This document shows, one piece after another, positions 24,423-33,842 of a stretch of DNA of 44,877 nucleotides; within the stretch, counting starts at the first letter, position 1, and each line of letters begins with the position of its first letter. The DNA is taken from NCBI GenBank assembly GCA_001281695.1, contig LJIE01000005.1, positions 6,560 through 51,436 on the forward strand, read 5' to 3'. The notes beneath the pieces are model-generated. The model had not been told where the DNA came from. It saw only the letters and a list, made by a program, of their open reading frames with translations, and searched no databases. Position numbers and translations under genes: made by a program. Origin of the DNA: a bacterium 336/3 (GTDB lineage: Bacteria > Bacteroidota > Bacteroidia > Cytophagales > Thermonemataceae).

Positions 24423-24772
24423 CTTATAAAAGGTAGTTTTTAGAATAATTTCCACTTATAAAAAGTAGTTTTTGGAAATGAAAACATATTATTATTGAGC
24501 CTAAATAATGACTATAATACCTATTTTGGACACTTCAACATCAAATATTATAAAGAAAAAGCCTTTTATGGGTTTGACTTATAAAAGGTAGTTTTTGGAG
24601 AATAAAAATAGGCTTTATGATGTTTAAATAATGATTTTAAGTCTTACTTTTAGACGTTTTAACATCAAATATTATGAGGAAAATGTTTCTTTATATATTA
24701 ACTTATAAAAGGTAGTTTTTGGAGAATAAAAATAGCTTCTATTGTATCTAAAACAAATATTTTGATTTAAAA
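24423..24772 (-). repeat. Reverse-orientation iterons in ~123-bp tandem repeats after rep
   Basis: The iteron core recurs inverted (CTTATAAAAGGTAGTTTTT) at 24423-24441, 24455-24473 (one mismatch), 24578-24596 and 24702-24720. The last three head imperfect tandem units of 123 and 124 bases that share TTAAATAATGA-like text and AACATCAAATATTAT before the next iteron; the last unit fades into the start of the next gene at 24774. The first copy begins at the rep stop codon. Wide spacing and opposite direction suggest a copy-number (handcuffing) site or a second origin half rather than the main origin. Confidence 0.9.
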
Positions 24773-24773
24773 A

Positions 24774-26024
24774 ATGTCTCTAAAAAAAATAAAAGCAGGA
24801 GTATTCAATTTAGTTTTAGTAATAAGTATTGTTATTACATTTTTAATAACATCATTGATTTTATTATTTTATTATCAAAATAGAGTATTACAAAAAAATA
24901 ACCTTGAAAGGAAAGTCATCACAAATGCATTTTCAGGGATAGAATATACTTTAGGAACTTATGAAGATATAAAGTTTAATGACACTTTGTTTTTTAATTT
25001 ATTAAAAGATGAAGAAGATACAACCACTATTATCAAAAGTACTTGGGGTTTATGGGATATTGTCTCTGTTACAGGACAAAAAAATACTTATAAACATACA
25101 ATACATGCTCTTATAGGAAATATACTATCACCAGAAGATAAAAAAGTAGGTTTGTACATAATTGGAAATAATCCAGACGATTTTATTGGAATATCTGGTA
25201 ATTTTCGTTTAAAAGGAGATTATTATACTCCCAAATTGGGATTAAAACCTGTAACCATAGAAGGAGAACTAATTAAGAATAGTCAGTATGCAAATGGTTC
25301 AAAATTTCAATCAGCAATAAAACTCCCACTTGCAGAAAGTTCTATTATAGAAAGATTGAAAGAAATAAAAGAAAAGAGATTCAAAAACACTGAAAATATA
25401 GTTTTGGAAGACTCTATAAATATTTCATTTGGAGAGAAGACAAAAATAATATATTTATCTAACAATATAACTCTCTCTAATAACATGAGAGGAAACTTAA
25501 TTTTATATAGTAATGCTGATATAAATATATCTAAAAATGCGGAATTAGAAGATATTATAGTTGTTGGAAAAAATGTAAGAGTTGAAAAAGAGTTTAAAGG
25601 TAGAGTACAGATTTTTGCAACAGATAGTTTAATAATAGGAGAAAATGTAGTTTTAGAGTACCCTAGTACATTAAACTCCTTAGATGGAGAAAAATCTTAT
25701 ATAAAAATGAAAGAAGGAAGTTATTTACAAGGCATCATCTTGAGTTATCCATTAAACATTGAAAGCAAAAAAAACAGGATTTTATCCATTGACGAAAAAG
25801 TTAAAATACATGGTTATATTTATGCTGATGCTCAGGTTGAAATAAAAGGAGATTTAATAGGAGGGTTATTTTGTACAAGTGTTTTTTTGAAAACAGGAAG
25901 CAGCTTTTTTGAAAACGTTTTAAAAGATGTACAAATAGATGCTACAAATATCTCACCTTATTTCCTCATACCATCAATTCTCAATAAGAAAAATGAAAAG
26001 GCAATACTTCAATGGCTATATTAA
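24774..26024 (+). CDS. Membrane-anchored beta-repeat protein in the GspK/PilX position
   Basis: 416 residues. A basic start and one long hydrophobic helix (about 10-33) give a type II anchor, but there is no prepilin cleavage site with Glu at +5. Residues about 215-390 form repeated short strands (IIYLSNNITLSNNMRGNLILYS, NADINISKNAELEDIIVVG, KVKIHGYIYADAQVEIKG), a bactofilin- or beta-helix-like texture. In T2SS operons, the large minor pseudopilin GspK, or PilX, occupies this place before GspI/J genes. I infer an analogous tip or assembly role, but the fold looks different and I do not recognise a family. The next gene overlaps its end by 13 bases. An iteron lies 54 bases before its ATG. Confidence 0.55.
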   Translation: MSLKKIKAGVFNLVLVISIVITFLITSLILLFYYQNRVLQKNNLERKVITNAFSGIEYTLGTYEDIKFNDTLFFNLLKDEEDTTTIIKSTWGLWDIVSVTGQKNTYKHTIHALIGNILSPEDKKVGLYIIGNNPDDFIGISGNFRLKGDYYTPKLGLKPVTIEGELIKNSQYANGSKFQSAIKLPLAESSIIERLKEIKEKRFKNTENIVLEDSINISFGEKTKIIYLSNNITLSNNMRGNLILYSNADINISKNAELEDIIVVGKNVRVEKEFKGRVQIFATDSLIIGENVVLEYPSTLNSLDGEKSYIKMKEGSYLQGIILSYPLNIESKKNRILSIDEKVKIHGYIYADAQVEIKGDLIGGLFCTSVFLKTGSSFFENVLKDVQIDATNISPYFLIPSILNKKNEKAILQWLY

Positions 26025-26359
26025 AACTTAAAAAAATAAAAGGTTCTTCGTTAATAGAAATAGTTGTGGGGCTTGTCATCATTAGTTTAGTTTTTACCAT
26101 GTCTGTGATGGTATATGTGAATCTAAGTACAGGAAAAACGAGTGCAACTAAAGTTATATACATTGCTTATTTGAAGGATTATATCGCAACAACAAAGAAA
26201 AACAAAGAATACTTCAATGAAAAATTAGAAATTGAAAAAGGGTATTTACAAAGAACTATTGAGGAAATTTCAAAAAATGTTATTTTACTTAAAATAGAAA
26301 TTAGAAATTTAGAAAACAAGTTAATAGATGGCCATCAAGAGCTTATTTATCAAAGGTAA
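26012..26359 (+). CDS. Minor pseudopilin, short coiled-coil type (GspI/PilV-like)
   Basis: 115 residues. Leader MAILKLKKIKG, then SSLIEIVVGLVIISLVF: cleavage after Gly11 and Glu16 at mature +5, a sound type IV prepilin site with Ser at +1. After the helix (to about 40) the rest (about 55-108) is charged and helical (YFNEKLEIEKGYLQRTIEEI...LKIEIRNLENKL), with no room for the usual beta-sheet head. Position (after the GspK-like gene, before the GspJ-like gene) fits GspI. Overlaps the previous gene by 13 bases and the next by 32. A stalk-like or tip-adaptor subunit is possible. Confidence 0.75.
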   Translation: MAILKLKKIKGSSLIEIVVGLVIISLVFTMSVMVYVNLSTGKTSATKVIYIAYLKDYIATTKKNKEYFNEKLEIEKGYLQRTIEEISKNVILLKIEIRNLENKLIDGHQELIYQR

Positions 26360-26852
26360 AGTAAAGGCTTTTACAATTATAGAGCTTTCTGTGGTAGCTT
26401 TACTAGGCAGTTTTTTACTATTTATAGCATATTTTGCTTTAGAGATAATAACAAAAAGATATTTTGTTTCTAAAAAACAACAGGATAAGTATGTAGAGTT
26501 AGACTATTTTCTACATAGAATAGAGAAAGATATACTATTATCCAATGAAACTTTATTTGATGGGTATAAAATTGTTTTTTTTTATGATAAAAGAGAAGCC
26601 AAACATACTTATGAGTTTGAAAAAGAGTACGTTTTATATGAACACCAAGGAAGTGTAGATACATTTCATATCAAATTAGAAAATATTGAATACTATTTTG
26701 ATAAAAAAAATGTAAAAACAGGGATAATAGATGAAATGGAGGGTATTATACTTATGGATAAAGAAAAAATTCCTTTCCATTTTTTTAAAAAATATGATTA
26801 TTTAAGACTTTTTCAAAACGAAGAAAATAATGAGTGGACTCAAAATAGATAA
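26328..26852 (+). CDS. Minor pseudopilin (GspJ/PilW-like)
   Basis: 174 residues. The leader ends KVKA, then FTIIELSVVALLGSFLLFIAYF: cleavage after Ala14, Phe at +1 and Glu19 at +5, a classic N-methyl site except for Ala at -1. The soluble part (about 45-170) is an alpha/beta head (DYFLHRIEKDILLSNETLFDG; YEFEKEYVLYE), similar in layout to GspJ. It overlaps the upstream gene by 32 bases and the GspF gene by 23, so all four genes of this block are coupled. It should be cut by the peptidase encoded at 10709-11233 in the other block. Confidence 0.8.
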   Translation: MAIKSLFIKGKVKAFTIIELSVVALLGSFLLFIAYFALEIITKRYFVSKKQQDKYVELDYFLHRIEKDILLSNETLFDGYKIVFFYDKREAKHTYEFEKEYVLYEHQGSVDTFHIKLENIEYYFDKKNVKTGIIDEMEGIILMDKEKIPFHFFKKYDYLRLFQNEENNEWTQNR

Positions 26853-27978
26853 AAAAAATATCCATAAGCAACCACAAAATGAGGGTAATAAAACTGCTCA
26901 AATCATAGATTTTTTCAATAAAGATATATCATTTGGTAAAAAAACATTATCAAACAACTTTAAGGAAGGTTTTTATACAGAATTGGCTGTTTTGATTGGC
27001 TCTGGAGTTGATTTAAAAGCAAGTCTTGAGCTAATTGCTCAACAACAAACAAAAAAAAATCAAAAAGAAATAATACAGGATATTTTAAATAATTTAGTTA
27101 CTGGTTCTAATTTTTCTAAGGCTATCCAACAAACAGAAAAATTTACCAGCTATGAATATCACAGTGTTAGAATTGGTGAAGAAACAGGGAAATTAGTAAG
27201 TGTTTTTTCTAATTTGGCTGAATTTTATGAAAAAAAGGTAAAACAAAGAAGGCAAATCTTGAAAGTTATTTCATACCCTTTAATGGTTATTTTAAGTTCT
27301 TTAGGAGCAATCATTTTTATGTTACAATTTGTTGTTCCAATGTTTAGAGATGTATTTAAACGTTTTGGAGGGGATTTGCCATACTTAACAAAAGTAGTTT
27401 TAGGTGTTTCAGATTGGGTTAAATCATATTTTTTGTTTTTTTTATTTTTTGTAATCATTTTAGTTTTTCTATTTAGATTTTTATTAAAGAATCCATTCTG
27501 GAAATATAAATGGCATCAATTTCAACTAAAAATACCAGTTATAGGAGAAACCATAAGACTTTTTCAACTTGCAACATTTGCAAATTCAATGGCAATGCTA
27601 ATAGGAGCAAAAATACCTATTGTAAGAGCTATTGAACTTATGGAACAGATGATGACATTTATGCCTATCAATAAATCTTTAAAAGAAGTTGAAAATAAAT
27701 TAATACAAGGTGAAACATTACACAAAAGTTTAGCGAATTATAAAATCTATGACAGCAGAATGTTGGCTCTGATAAAAGTTGGGGAAGAAGTAAATCAGTT
27801 AGAAAATTTTTTCTCAAAACTTTCAGACCAATATTCTCAAAAGTTAGATGTTAGAACATCAATATTAGGAACTTTATTAGAACCTTTTATTATCATATTT
27901 TTGGGAATAATCGTTGGAATTATTTTAGTAGCTATGTACTTGCCTCTTTTTGAATTAAGTACAACCATTGGAAGATGA
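26830..27978 (+). CDS. gspF: GspF/PilC inner-membrane platform protein
   Basis: 382 residues with two T2SS-F domains: about 47-170 and 245-370, each with the family motif GEE (RIGEETG at 114-120; KVGEEVN at 316-322) and three membrane helices in all (about 150-172, 200-218, 351-372). The ending MYLPLFELSTTI is the conserved PilC/GspF tail. It couples ATPase rotation to subunit insertion. This is the only GspF in the window; the first block (2793-15341) lacks it, so the two blocks together make one set. Last gene of its block. Confidence 0.95.
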   Translation: MSGLKIDKKNIHKQPQNEGNKTAQIIDFFNKDISFGKKTLSNNFKEGFYTELAVLIGSGVDLKASLELIAQQQTKKNQKEIIQDILNNLVTGSNFSKAIQQTEKFTSYEYHSVRIGEETGKLVSVFSNLAEFYEKKVKQRRQILKVISYPLMVILSSLGAIIFMLQFVVPMFRDVFKRFGGDLPYLTKVVLGVSDWVKSYFLFFLFFVIILVFLFRFLLKNPFWKYKWHQFQLKIPVIGETIRLFQLATFANSMAMLIGAKIPIVRAIELMEQMMTFMPINKSLKEVENKLIQGETLHKSLANYKIYDSRMLALIKVGEEVNQLENFFSKLSDQYSQKLDVRTSILGTLLEPFIIIFLGIIVGIILVAMYLPLFELSTTIGR

Positions 27979-28017
27979 TTAATTAAATGTTAAATTTTAG
28001 ATTTTTTCTTCAAAAAA

Positions 28018-28049
28018 TTTGCAAAAAAAAAATCATGTGATTAGTTTTG
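28018..28049 (+). promoter_or_regulatory. Promoter of the Rhs-type operon
   Basis: TTTG (28018-28021), 20 bases, TAGTTTTG (28042-28049): exact match to both Bacteroidota promoter boxes. The expected start is near 28056, 13 bases before the ATG at 28069. It lies 39 bases past the gspF stop, so the Rhs genes have their own promoter. Confidence 0.75.
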
Positions 28050-28068
28050 TGTGCCTATGTATTAAACT

Positions 28069-28713
28069 ATGAAAATTGAAAACTTTATATTAATAAAATC
28101 AAAATGCTTAATAGCAACAAATATTCTGCTATTAAGTCTTATATCCTGCCAATCAAATATTTCGTCTTTAGAAGATTACTCCAAATATATCTCCAATCCA
28201 TCAAATGGCTTTTTTAAAGAAACCTCAATTTCAAACTTTGATATAAACATAAAATATCTACCAGAAACATACTGGGCTCTCAAGGAAAAAAATCAAAATA
28301 TTGATAAAAATATAAATGAATTATCTAAAAAATATCAAAATTTTTTAATTTTTCAAGTTTCCATTAAACCTAAAGACAATTCTAAAGTTGTCTTAAAAGA
28401 TTTCATTCATAGAAATGCTCTCCATCAAAAAGATTATATGGAACAAATATCCATTCTAAATTATCGAATGAGTGATTATTTTTCCATATCAAGTCAAAAT
28501 AAAGTATTTAAAGCAATAGATGCCAAACTTGAAGATAACGCTTTTGATAAACAAATTAGTTTTTTAATAACATTTATAAGACCTAAGGAGATAACAAACT
28601 CTGAAAGTATCTCTTTTTTAATGACAGAAAATTTCTTCTTAAATAATACAGTAAAAGTAGATTTTTTACAAAAAGATATATTTAGTAATCCTAAAATAGA
28701 AATTAAACAATAA
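28069..28713 (+). CDS. Small lipoprotein, first gene of the Rhs operon
   Basis: 214 residues. Hydrophobic leader (residues 13-26) ending in a lipobox LISC (Cys near 27). The rest is polar and lysine-rich; a gliding-motility-associated or secretion-helper protein is conceivable, but I recognise no domain. Charged text such as FIHRNALHQKDYMEQI and FLITFIRPKEITN has no motif I can name. It starts 20 bases past the promoter's -7 box and ends 5 bases before the giant SpvB-like gene, so it is co-expressed with it. Unknown function. Confidence 0.7.
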   Translation: MKIENFILIKSKCLIATNILLLSLISCQSNISSLEDYSKYISNPSNGFFKETSISNFDINIKYLPETYWALKEKNQNIDKNINELSKKYQNFLIFQVSIKPKDNSKVVLKDFIHRNALHQKDYMEQISILNYRMSDYFSISSQNKVFKAIDAKLEDNAFDKQISFLITFIRPKEITNSESISFLMTENFFLNNTVKVDFLQKDIFSNPKIEIKQ

Positions 28714-28718
28714 TAATT

Positions 28719-31700
28719 ATGCTAATAGCATTTATAAGAAAACCTAAAATTTTAAAGACATTTGTTAAAGTAGTATTGTTTACAATTGTTTTTGAAATAT
28801 TAGCTCCCTCCGCTGCTTATGCTCTTACAAGTGGTCCAAGCCAACCAGAGTTCTCCAGCTTTGAACCAGTAAGTAGTAGCAACATGGTAAATGAATTTAC
28901 GGGTGATTTTACTTACAATCTTCCTGTTTTAGAAGTACCAGGACCTCATGGTAGTGGCTATCCACTTTCTTTATCATACCATAGTGGTGTTTCTCCAGAA
29001 GAAGAAGCTTCTTGGGTGGGTTATGGCTGGACACTAAACCCTGGAGCTATTAATAGAAATACAAGAGGTTTGCCTGATGATTATAAAAACACTACTATAA
29101 AATATCACAATAGAATGCCTACCAATACTACAATTACTGCAAGTTTGGGTGGTAGTACAGAAATTTTTAGTGGTGATATTGGTGTAAATGCAAGTGTAGG
29201 TCTACGTTATAATAACTACAGAGGATTTGCAAGGACTGCGGGTTTGGGCTTAACTTTAGGCAAAGGATTTGTTTCTTTAGGGTTGAATGTAGCCTCAGAC
29301 CAAGATGCTACATTTTCTGTTGCTATCAATCCAGCAGCTTTGTTAAATACAAATAAATTGAAAGAGAGATTAGTGGTTGAAATGGCAGATAAAATTGACA
29401 AAAAGTTTCCTGAATATGAACAACATGGCAAATGGATGAAAGCTTTGGGCAGGGTCACAAAGTTTGCTGGCCAAACAGCAAATAGTTTGACCAGCCAAAC
29501 AATCAGTTTAGGAGGGAGTTTTGGATTAGTAACACATGCTTATGAAACAAGATCAGTTGCTACCCAAAAAATGATAGGCGTAGCAGTAAACGCTTCTATG
29601 GGTTTTGAAACCAATCCCAGTTTTTTGCCTGCGGGTTTTCAAGGACGTGTGATGGGAAGTTATACAGCTCAATACCCTGATAGAGAGAGAGAATTAGGAG
29701 GTTGTGGTTTCTTGTATGCAGGTAATGCTACAAATTACAGCATTTCAGACTATTATGTAGAAAAAGATAACCCTTATGAAAAACAAGATGTATTTTTAGG
29801 AATACCTTTCAATAATGCAGACAACTTCATGGTAACAGGTGAGGGAGTTGCAGGAGGTTTTAGAATGCATCATAAACAGATAGGAGAGTTTGGACCAAAT
29901 GAAGAAACAAGTAATATAATTATTTCGAATATTGGTGTAGAAGTTGGAGTTGGAGGAAATATTGGAGGAGGATTAGATTTAGGTCTGGGTTACCAAAAGA
30001 TGGAAGAAGAAGCATGGGGGAATAGAAACTATAAATTTTCAACTTTAGATGATAGAGAAACAATAGATGAACCCGTATTTTTTAAATTTACCAACGATTT
30101 GGCAGGTGAGTGGGATTTGGATGGAAATGATGATCCTATCAATGTAGGTTATACAGGTTCTGGCAATAATTATAATCCATCTTTGCCATTTGCGGGTAAA
30201 ATAGAAATGAGAGAAAGAGGAAATACAGCTAAACGCAATAGCCGTTCTACCTATATTTCTTTTGGTATCAATAAAGAAATGTTGGCTTCAGGCTCAAATA
30301 ACTTTTCTGCAAAAGCTATCAATAGAAGGTCAGACATTAGAGATATACAAAACAATAAAACTAATCCAGACATAAGTGATAGAATAGGGGAATTTGCGAT
30401 ACATAATCCAGGTGGTGAAAAATACATTTATGGGCTTCCTGTTTATTCCAGAAATGAGAAAAACCTGCAATATTATCCAAAAAGCTTTCCAAAAAATCTT
30501 CCAAATGATAATGATCGTAACCATTTAATATATGGCTCCAATAGTGTTGATAAGGATAAGGTAAAAATAGGAGAAGAAAGACCAGCTGCTTACCCCACAA
30601 CCTATTTGCTCACAGAAATTACTACACCTGACTATATAGATAAAGGGTTTAATGGACCTGATGTAAATGATTATGGAGGATATACTGCATTCAATTATGA
30701 TAGAAAATATGGAGGTAGTGGTGCTTGGTATCAGTGGAGAGCACCTTATTCAGGTTTTATGTTTGAAAGAGGTTCTCTTTCTGATAGAAAAGATGATAGA
30801 GCCTCATTCTCCTCTGGGGAAAAAGAAATATACTACTTGCAGTCTATTGAAACAAAAAGTCATGTGGCAATCTTTACAACAGGTGAGAGAACAGATGGAT
30901 ATAGTGCTGCACTAGGAGAAAGTGCTGAACAAAAGAATGCAAAAGGATCTGAAAAATTATCCTATTTAAAAAGGATAGATTTATACACAATTAAACAAGT
31001 AACAAAAATAGGAGGAAAGTGGCAAGTAAATGATAATGAAAAACCTATAAAAACTGTGCGATTCAAATATGCTAACTTTGATGTGAATCCTGACCCTAAT
31101 AAACTTTTAGCAAAAGGACTTCCCAATACTTCTAGTAATAATCTTGGAAAACTTACTTTGGAAAAAGTTTGGTTTGAATATAATGGCATAGAAGAAACAC
31201 AGATAAGCCCTTATACTTTTGAATATAAATATCCTAATTTCAATGATTATCCTGCAAAATATAGAGCGGGTGGAGTAGATGATGTAACCAAAAATTCAGA
31301 AGGTAAATCTTTCGCAGGTTTGTTGGAAAACCCTAATTATAGTGCTTTTGATACAGATGCTTGGGGAAATTATGAAATGGATGCTTATGAACAAGATAAA
31401 AGCCGTAAAGAAGACATGAAAGATTGGGTAAATCAAAATCCTCCTAATAATTTCGATCCTGCAGCATGGCATCTAAAAGTAATAAAACTACCATCAGGTG
31501 GACAAATACATATTCAGTATGAACAAAATGATTATATGTATGTCCAGAATGAGATTGCCCATACAATGGTGAGTGTATTGGATACAGGTCAACCTGACAC
31601 CTTTATTCTCAATCTGAATGATTTTAATTTGACTAATCAAGAAAAAGAACAGTTAGTACAAATGATACAAAAGAAATACAAAGATGAGAGTATAACACCT

Positions 31701-33815
31701 CAGAAAGAAAGAATGTATTTTAAGTTTTTATATAAGCTTATGGGAAGTACAAATCCACAAATTGCTCATCAAAATGTTGATTTTATAGATGGTTATGTAA
31801 GATTAAAAGATGTTTATTTACAAAATAGTAATGTTATCTTGAAAATAGCAAATGAAAATGGTAAAAATCCCATTAAAAAACTATGCCAAGACTTTGCAAA
31901 ATATGAGCGTTCAGGTATATTAAGCTTATCTCCTGCTAACGAAATGGATGAGTACACGAACCCACTAGATACTCAAACAGACGTTTTGGAAAAAATAAAA
32001 TCCTTAGCAGCACAAATGGCTGTACCACAAAATATACTTACATGTATAAATTACAACCCTAATTTATCTTATTTTCGTATTCCAGTAGTTAAGAAAAAGA
32101 AAGGTGGTGGAATAAGAGTAAAAAGATTGCTTACTTTCGATAATACACTTAATCAGCCTGTTCTATATGGTAGCGAATATATCTATGAAATTTATGACCA
32201 AGATTTAGGTAGAGTTGTGAGTAGTGGTGTAGCTACAAATGAACCTGCATCTATTCGTGAAGAAAATATTTTAACAAAGAATATTCAGAGAAAATCTAAA
32301 CCTTTCATACAAGAACTCATGGGTGGAAGAGATAGAGAGCAGTCTGAAGGACCAATAGGAGAAAGTATCATGCCTGGACCAAGTATAGGGTACTCTAGAA
32401 TAATTGTAAAAAATATACATAGTGGCAAAAGCAATGCTGGCTTTTCAGAATCCTTATATTATACAGCCAAAGACTACCCTGTCATTGTAAAAATGTCAAA
32501 TTTACAAACTCCCAGACCTTATTACAAAAATGGAAATTTTCCTCCATTTGTCATTAATATGGTAAATAATCTCTGGGCTGTACAAAATTTTAGTTTTATA
32601 TTTAATAATATGCATGGACAAGTTAAACAAAAAACATCTTATGCTGGTGTTTATAGTAATGATTTGTCTAAGGCAAGTGTAATAGCTCGCCAAACATATG
32701 AATATTTCCAGCCAGGGGATAAAATACCAATGACAGATTCTAAAGAAGAAGCTTTGAGTAATATAACAACAATACCTAAATACCAACCAGGTAGAGAGGT
32801 TGATGTTACTTTGGCAAGCAAGGCAGTAAAAGAAAATATGGTAGATGGAAATAAAGAGGTTGATTTTACTGTAGGTGTCACTTCTCTTATACCTATCCCT
32901 TTCTTTGCCTTTATGCCTACGATTACCAAAACACAAGCTGAATTTCGTACTTATGCAACTTCTAAAATAGTACGATATCCTGCAATACTCAAAAAGACTG
33001 TAACATATCAAGATGGCATAGAACACACTTCTGAAAACTTAGTATTTGATAAAAATACAGGGCAACCAATAGTTGTTAAATCTTACGATGAGTTTAAGGG
33101 AGCTTACCAATCATACCAGACAATGGCTGCATGGGAATACAAAGGAATGGGTAGCAAAGCATTGAATGAGGGTAAAATTGTAAAACCTATTCAAGGAAAT
33201 TTATTATTTGCTTTAGAAAGTGACAATAGTAAACTCTATTTGAAATTGACAGGAAATAAAGCCTGTGAATATATGTTGGATTTTTCTGAAGGAGATTTAG
33301 TAAACTTGGGAGAAGCCAATAGCAATAAACTCTATAATCTTGGAGAAGCAGATTTAGTAAATAATAGGTTTAGACTTTATAAGTCTAATATGCCTAATAG
33401 TGTACCTTTGGGTGCAAATGAAGGTATTAATAGAGTAGAAGTCATTAAAAGTGGTAGAACACACCAACTATCAGCAACAATAGGAGGTACTACTTATCAT
33501 AGCAAAAGTGATACTTTTAAAGGATTAGATATCAATCCTGCTAATGGAACATCTCCATTTACAGCTCATTTACAGACCCAAATACAAGGCCTAAATAGTG
33601 TTGAGGGTAATTTTACACTCCCTGCTACTGAATACACAGGCATGAATATATCGGCTTATAATATTGGTAATAGTTGTGTAACAAACCAAGAAGATGCAAA
33701 AATACGCCAAGTAAAAATGGCTTACAGAAGGTATAATAATGGTGAAATAGAACTACAAATTATCAGTTTTGAGGTTTATTGTACTAATAGTGCTACTTGG
33801 TTAAAAATTGATTAA
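28719..33815 (+). CDS. Giant SpvB/TcB-like (Rhs-family) secreted protein
   Basis: 1,698 residues. A leader (about 12-37, FVKVVLFTIVFEILAPSAAYA) precedes the N-terminal mark of this Bacteroidota group: VNEFTGDFTYNLPVLEVPGPHGSGYPL and WVGYGWTLNPGAINR. These resemble the SpvB/TcB beta-propeller-shell opening of Rhs and Tc-toxin B subunits. The remaining ~1,550 residues are beta-rich repeats without an obvious catalytic motif; the visible end (AYRRYNNGEIELQIISFEVY) is not an Rhs core. In Tc systems TcB and TcC form a closed cocoon that holds a toxic C-terminus; here the matching core may be the gene at 37310. Genes before and after are separated by 5 and 27 bases. Confidence 0.85.
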   Translation: MLIAFIRKPKILKTFVKVVLFTIVFEILAPSAAYALTSGPSQPEFSSFEPVSSSNMVNEFTGDFTYNLPVLEVPGPHGSGYPLSLSYHSGVSPEEEASWVGYGWTLNPGAINRNTRGLPDDYKNTTIKYHNRMPTNTTITASLGGSTEIFSGDIGVNASVGLRYNNYRGFARTAGLGLTLGKGFVSLGLNVASDQDATFSVAINPAALLNTNKLKERLVVEMADKIDKKFPEYEQHGKWMKALGRVTKFAGQTANSLTSQTISLGGSFGLVTHAYETRSVATQKMIGVAVNASMGFETNPSFLPAGFQGRVMGSYTAQYPDRERELGGCGFLYAGNATNYSISDYYVEKDNPYEKQDVFLGIPFNNADNFMVTGEGVAGGFRMHHKQIGEFGPNEETSNIIISNIGVEVGVGGNIGGGLDLGLGYQKMEEEAWGNRNYKFSTLDDRETIDEPVFFKFTNDLAGEWDLDGNDDPINVGYTGSGNNYNPSLPFAGKIEMRERGNTAKRNSRSTYISFGINKEMLASGSNNFSAKAINRRSDIRDIQNNKTNPDISDRIGEFAIHNPGGEKYIYGLPVYSRNEKNLQYYPKSFPKNLPNDNDRNHLIYGSNSVDKDKVKIGEERPAAYPTTYLLTEITTPDYIDKGFNGPDVNDYGGYTAFNYDRKYGGSGAWYQWRAPYSGFMFERGSLSDRKDDRASFSSGEKEIYYLQSIETKSHVAIFTTGERTDGYSAALGESAEQKNAKGSEKLSYLKRIDLYTIKQVTKIGGKWQVNDNEKPIKTVRFKYANFDVNPDPNKLLAKGLPNTSSNNLGKLTLEKVWFEYNGIEETQISPYTFEYKYPNFNDYPAKYRAGGVDDVTKNSEGKSFAGLLENPNYSAFDTDAWGNYEMDAYEQDKSRKEDMKDWVNQNPPNNFDPAAWHLKVIKLPSGGQIHIQYEQNDYMYVQNEIAHTMVSVLDTGQPDTFILNLNDFNLTNQEKEQLVQMIQKKYKDESITPQKERMYFKFLYKLMGSTNPQIAHQNVDFIDGYVRLKDVYLQNSNVILKIANENGKNPIKKLCQDFAKYERSGILSLSPANEMDEYTNPLDTQTDVLEKIKSLAAQMAVPQNILTCINYNPNLSYFRIPVVKKKKGGGIRVKRLLTFDNTLNQPVLYGSEYIYEIYDQDLGRVVSSGVATNEPASIREENILTKNIQRKSKPFIQELMGGRDREQSEGPIGESIMPGPSIGYSRIIVKNIHSGKSNAGFSESLYYTAKDYPVIVKMSNLQTPRPYYKNGNFPPFVINMVNNLWAVQNFSFIFNNMHGQVKQKTSYAGVYSNDLSKASVIARQTYEYFQPGDKIPMTDSKEEALSNITTIPKYQPGREVDVTLASKAVKENMVDGNKEVDFTVGVTSLIPIPFFAFMPTITKTQAEFRTYATSKIVRYPAILKKTVTYQDGIEHTSENLVFDKNTGQPIVVKSYDEFKGAYQSYQTMAAWEYKGMGSKALNEGKIVKPIQGNLLFALESDNSKLYLKLTGNKACEYMLDFSEGDLVNLGEANSNKLYNLGEADLVNNRFRLYKSNMPNSVPLGANEGINRVEVIKSGRTHQLSATIGGTTYHSKSDTFKGLDINPANGTSPFTAHLQTQIQGLNSVEGNFTLPATEYTGMNISAYNIGNSCVTNQEDAKIRQVKMAYRRYNNGEIELQIISFEVYCTNSATWLKID

Positions 33816-33842
33816 TCTTTTATTTATTAGAATCTGATTAAT

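Noticed and set aside
32502-33026. Minus-strand ORF of 174 codons inside the SpvB-like gene
   Set aside because: Antisense of a well-supported coding region; its text is Cys/Tyr/Phe-rich with no family resemblance.
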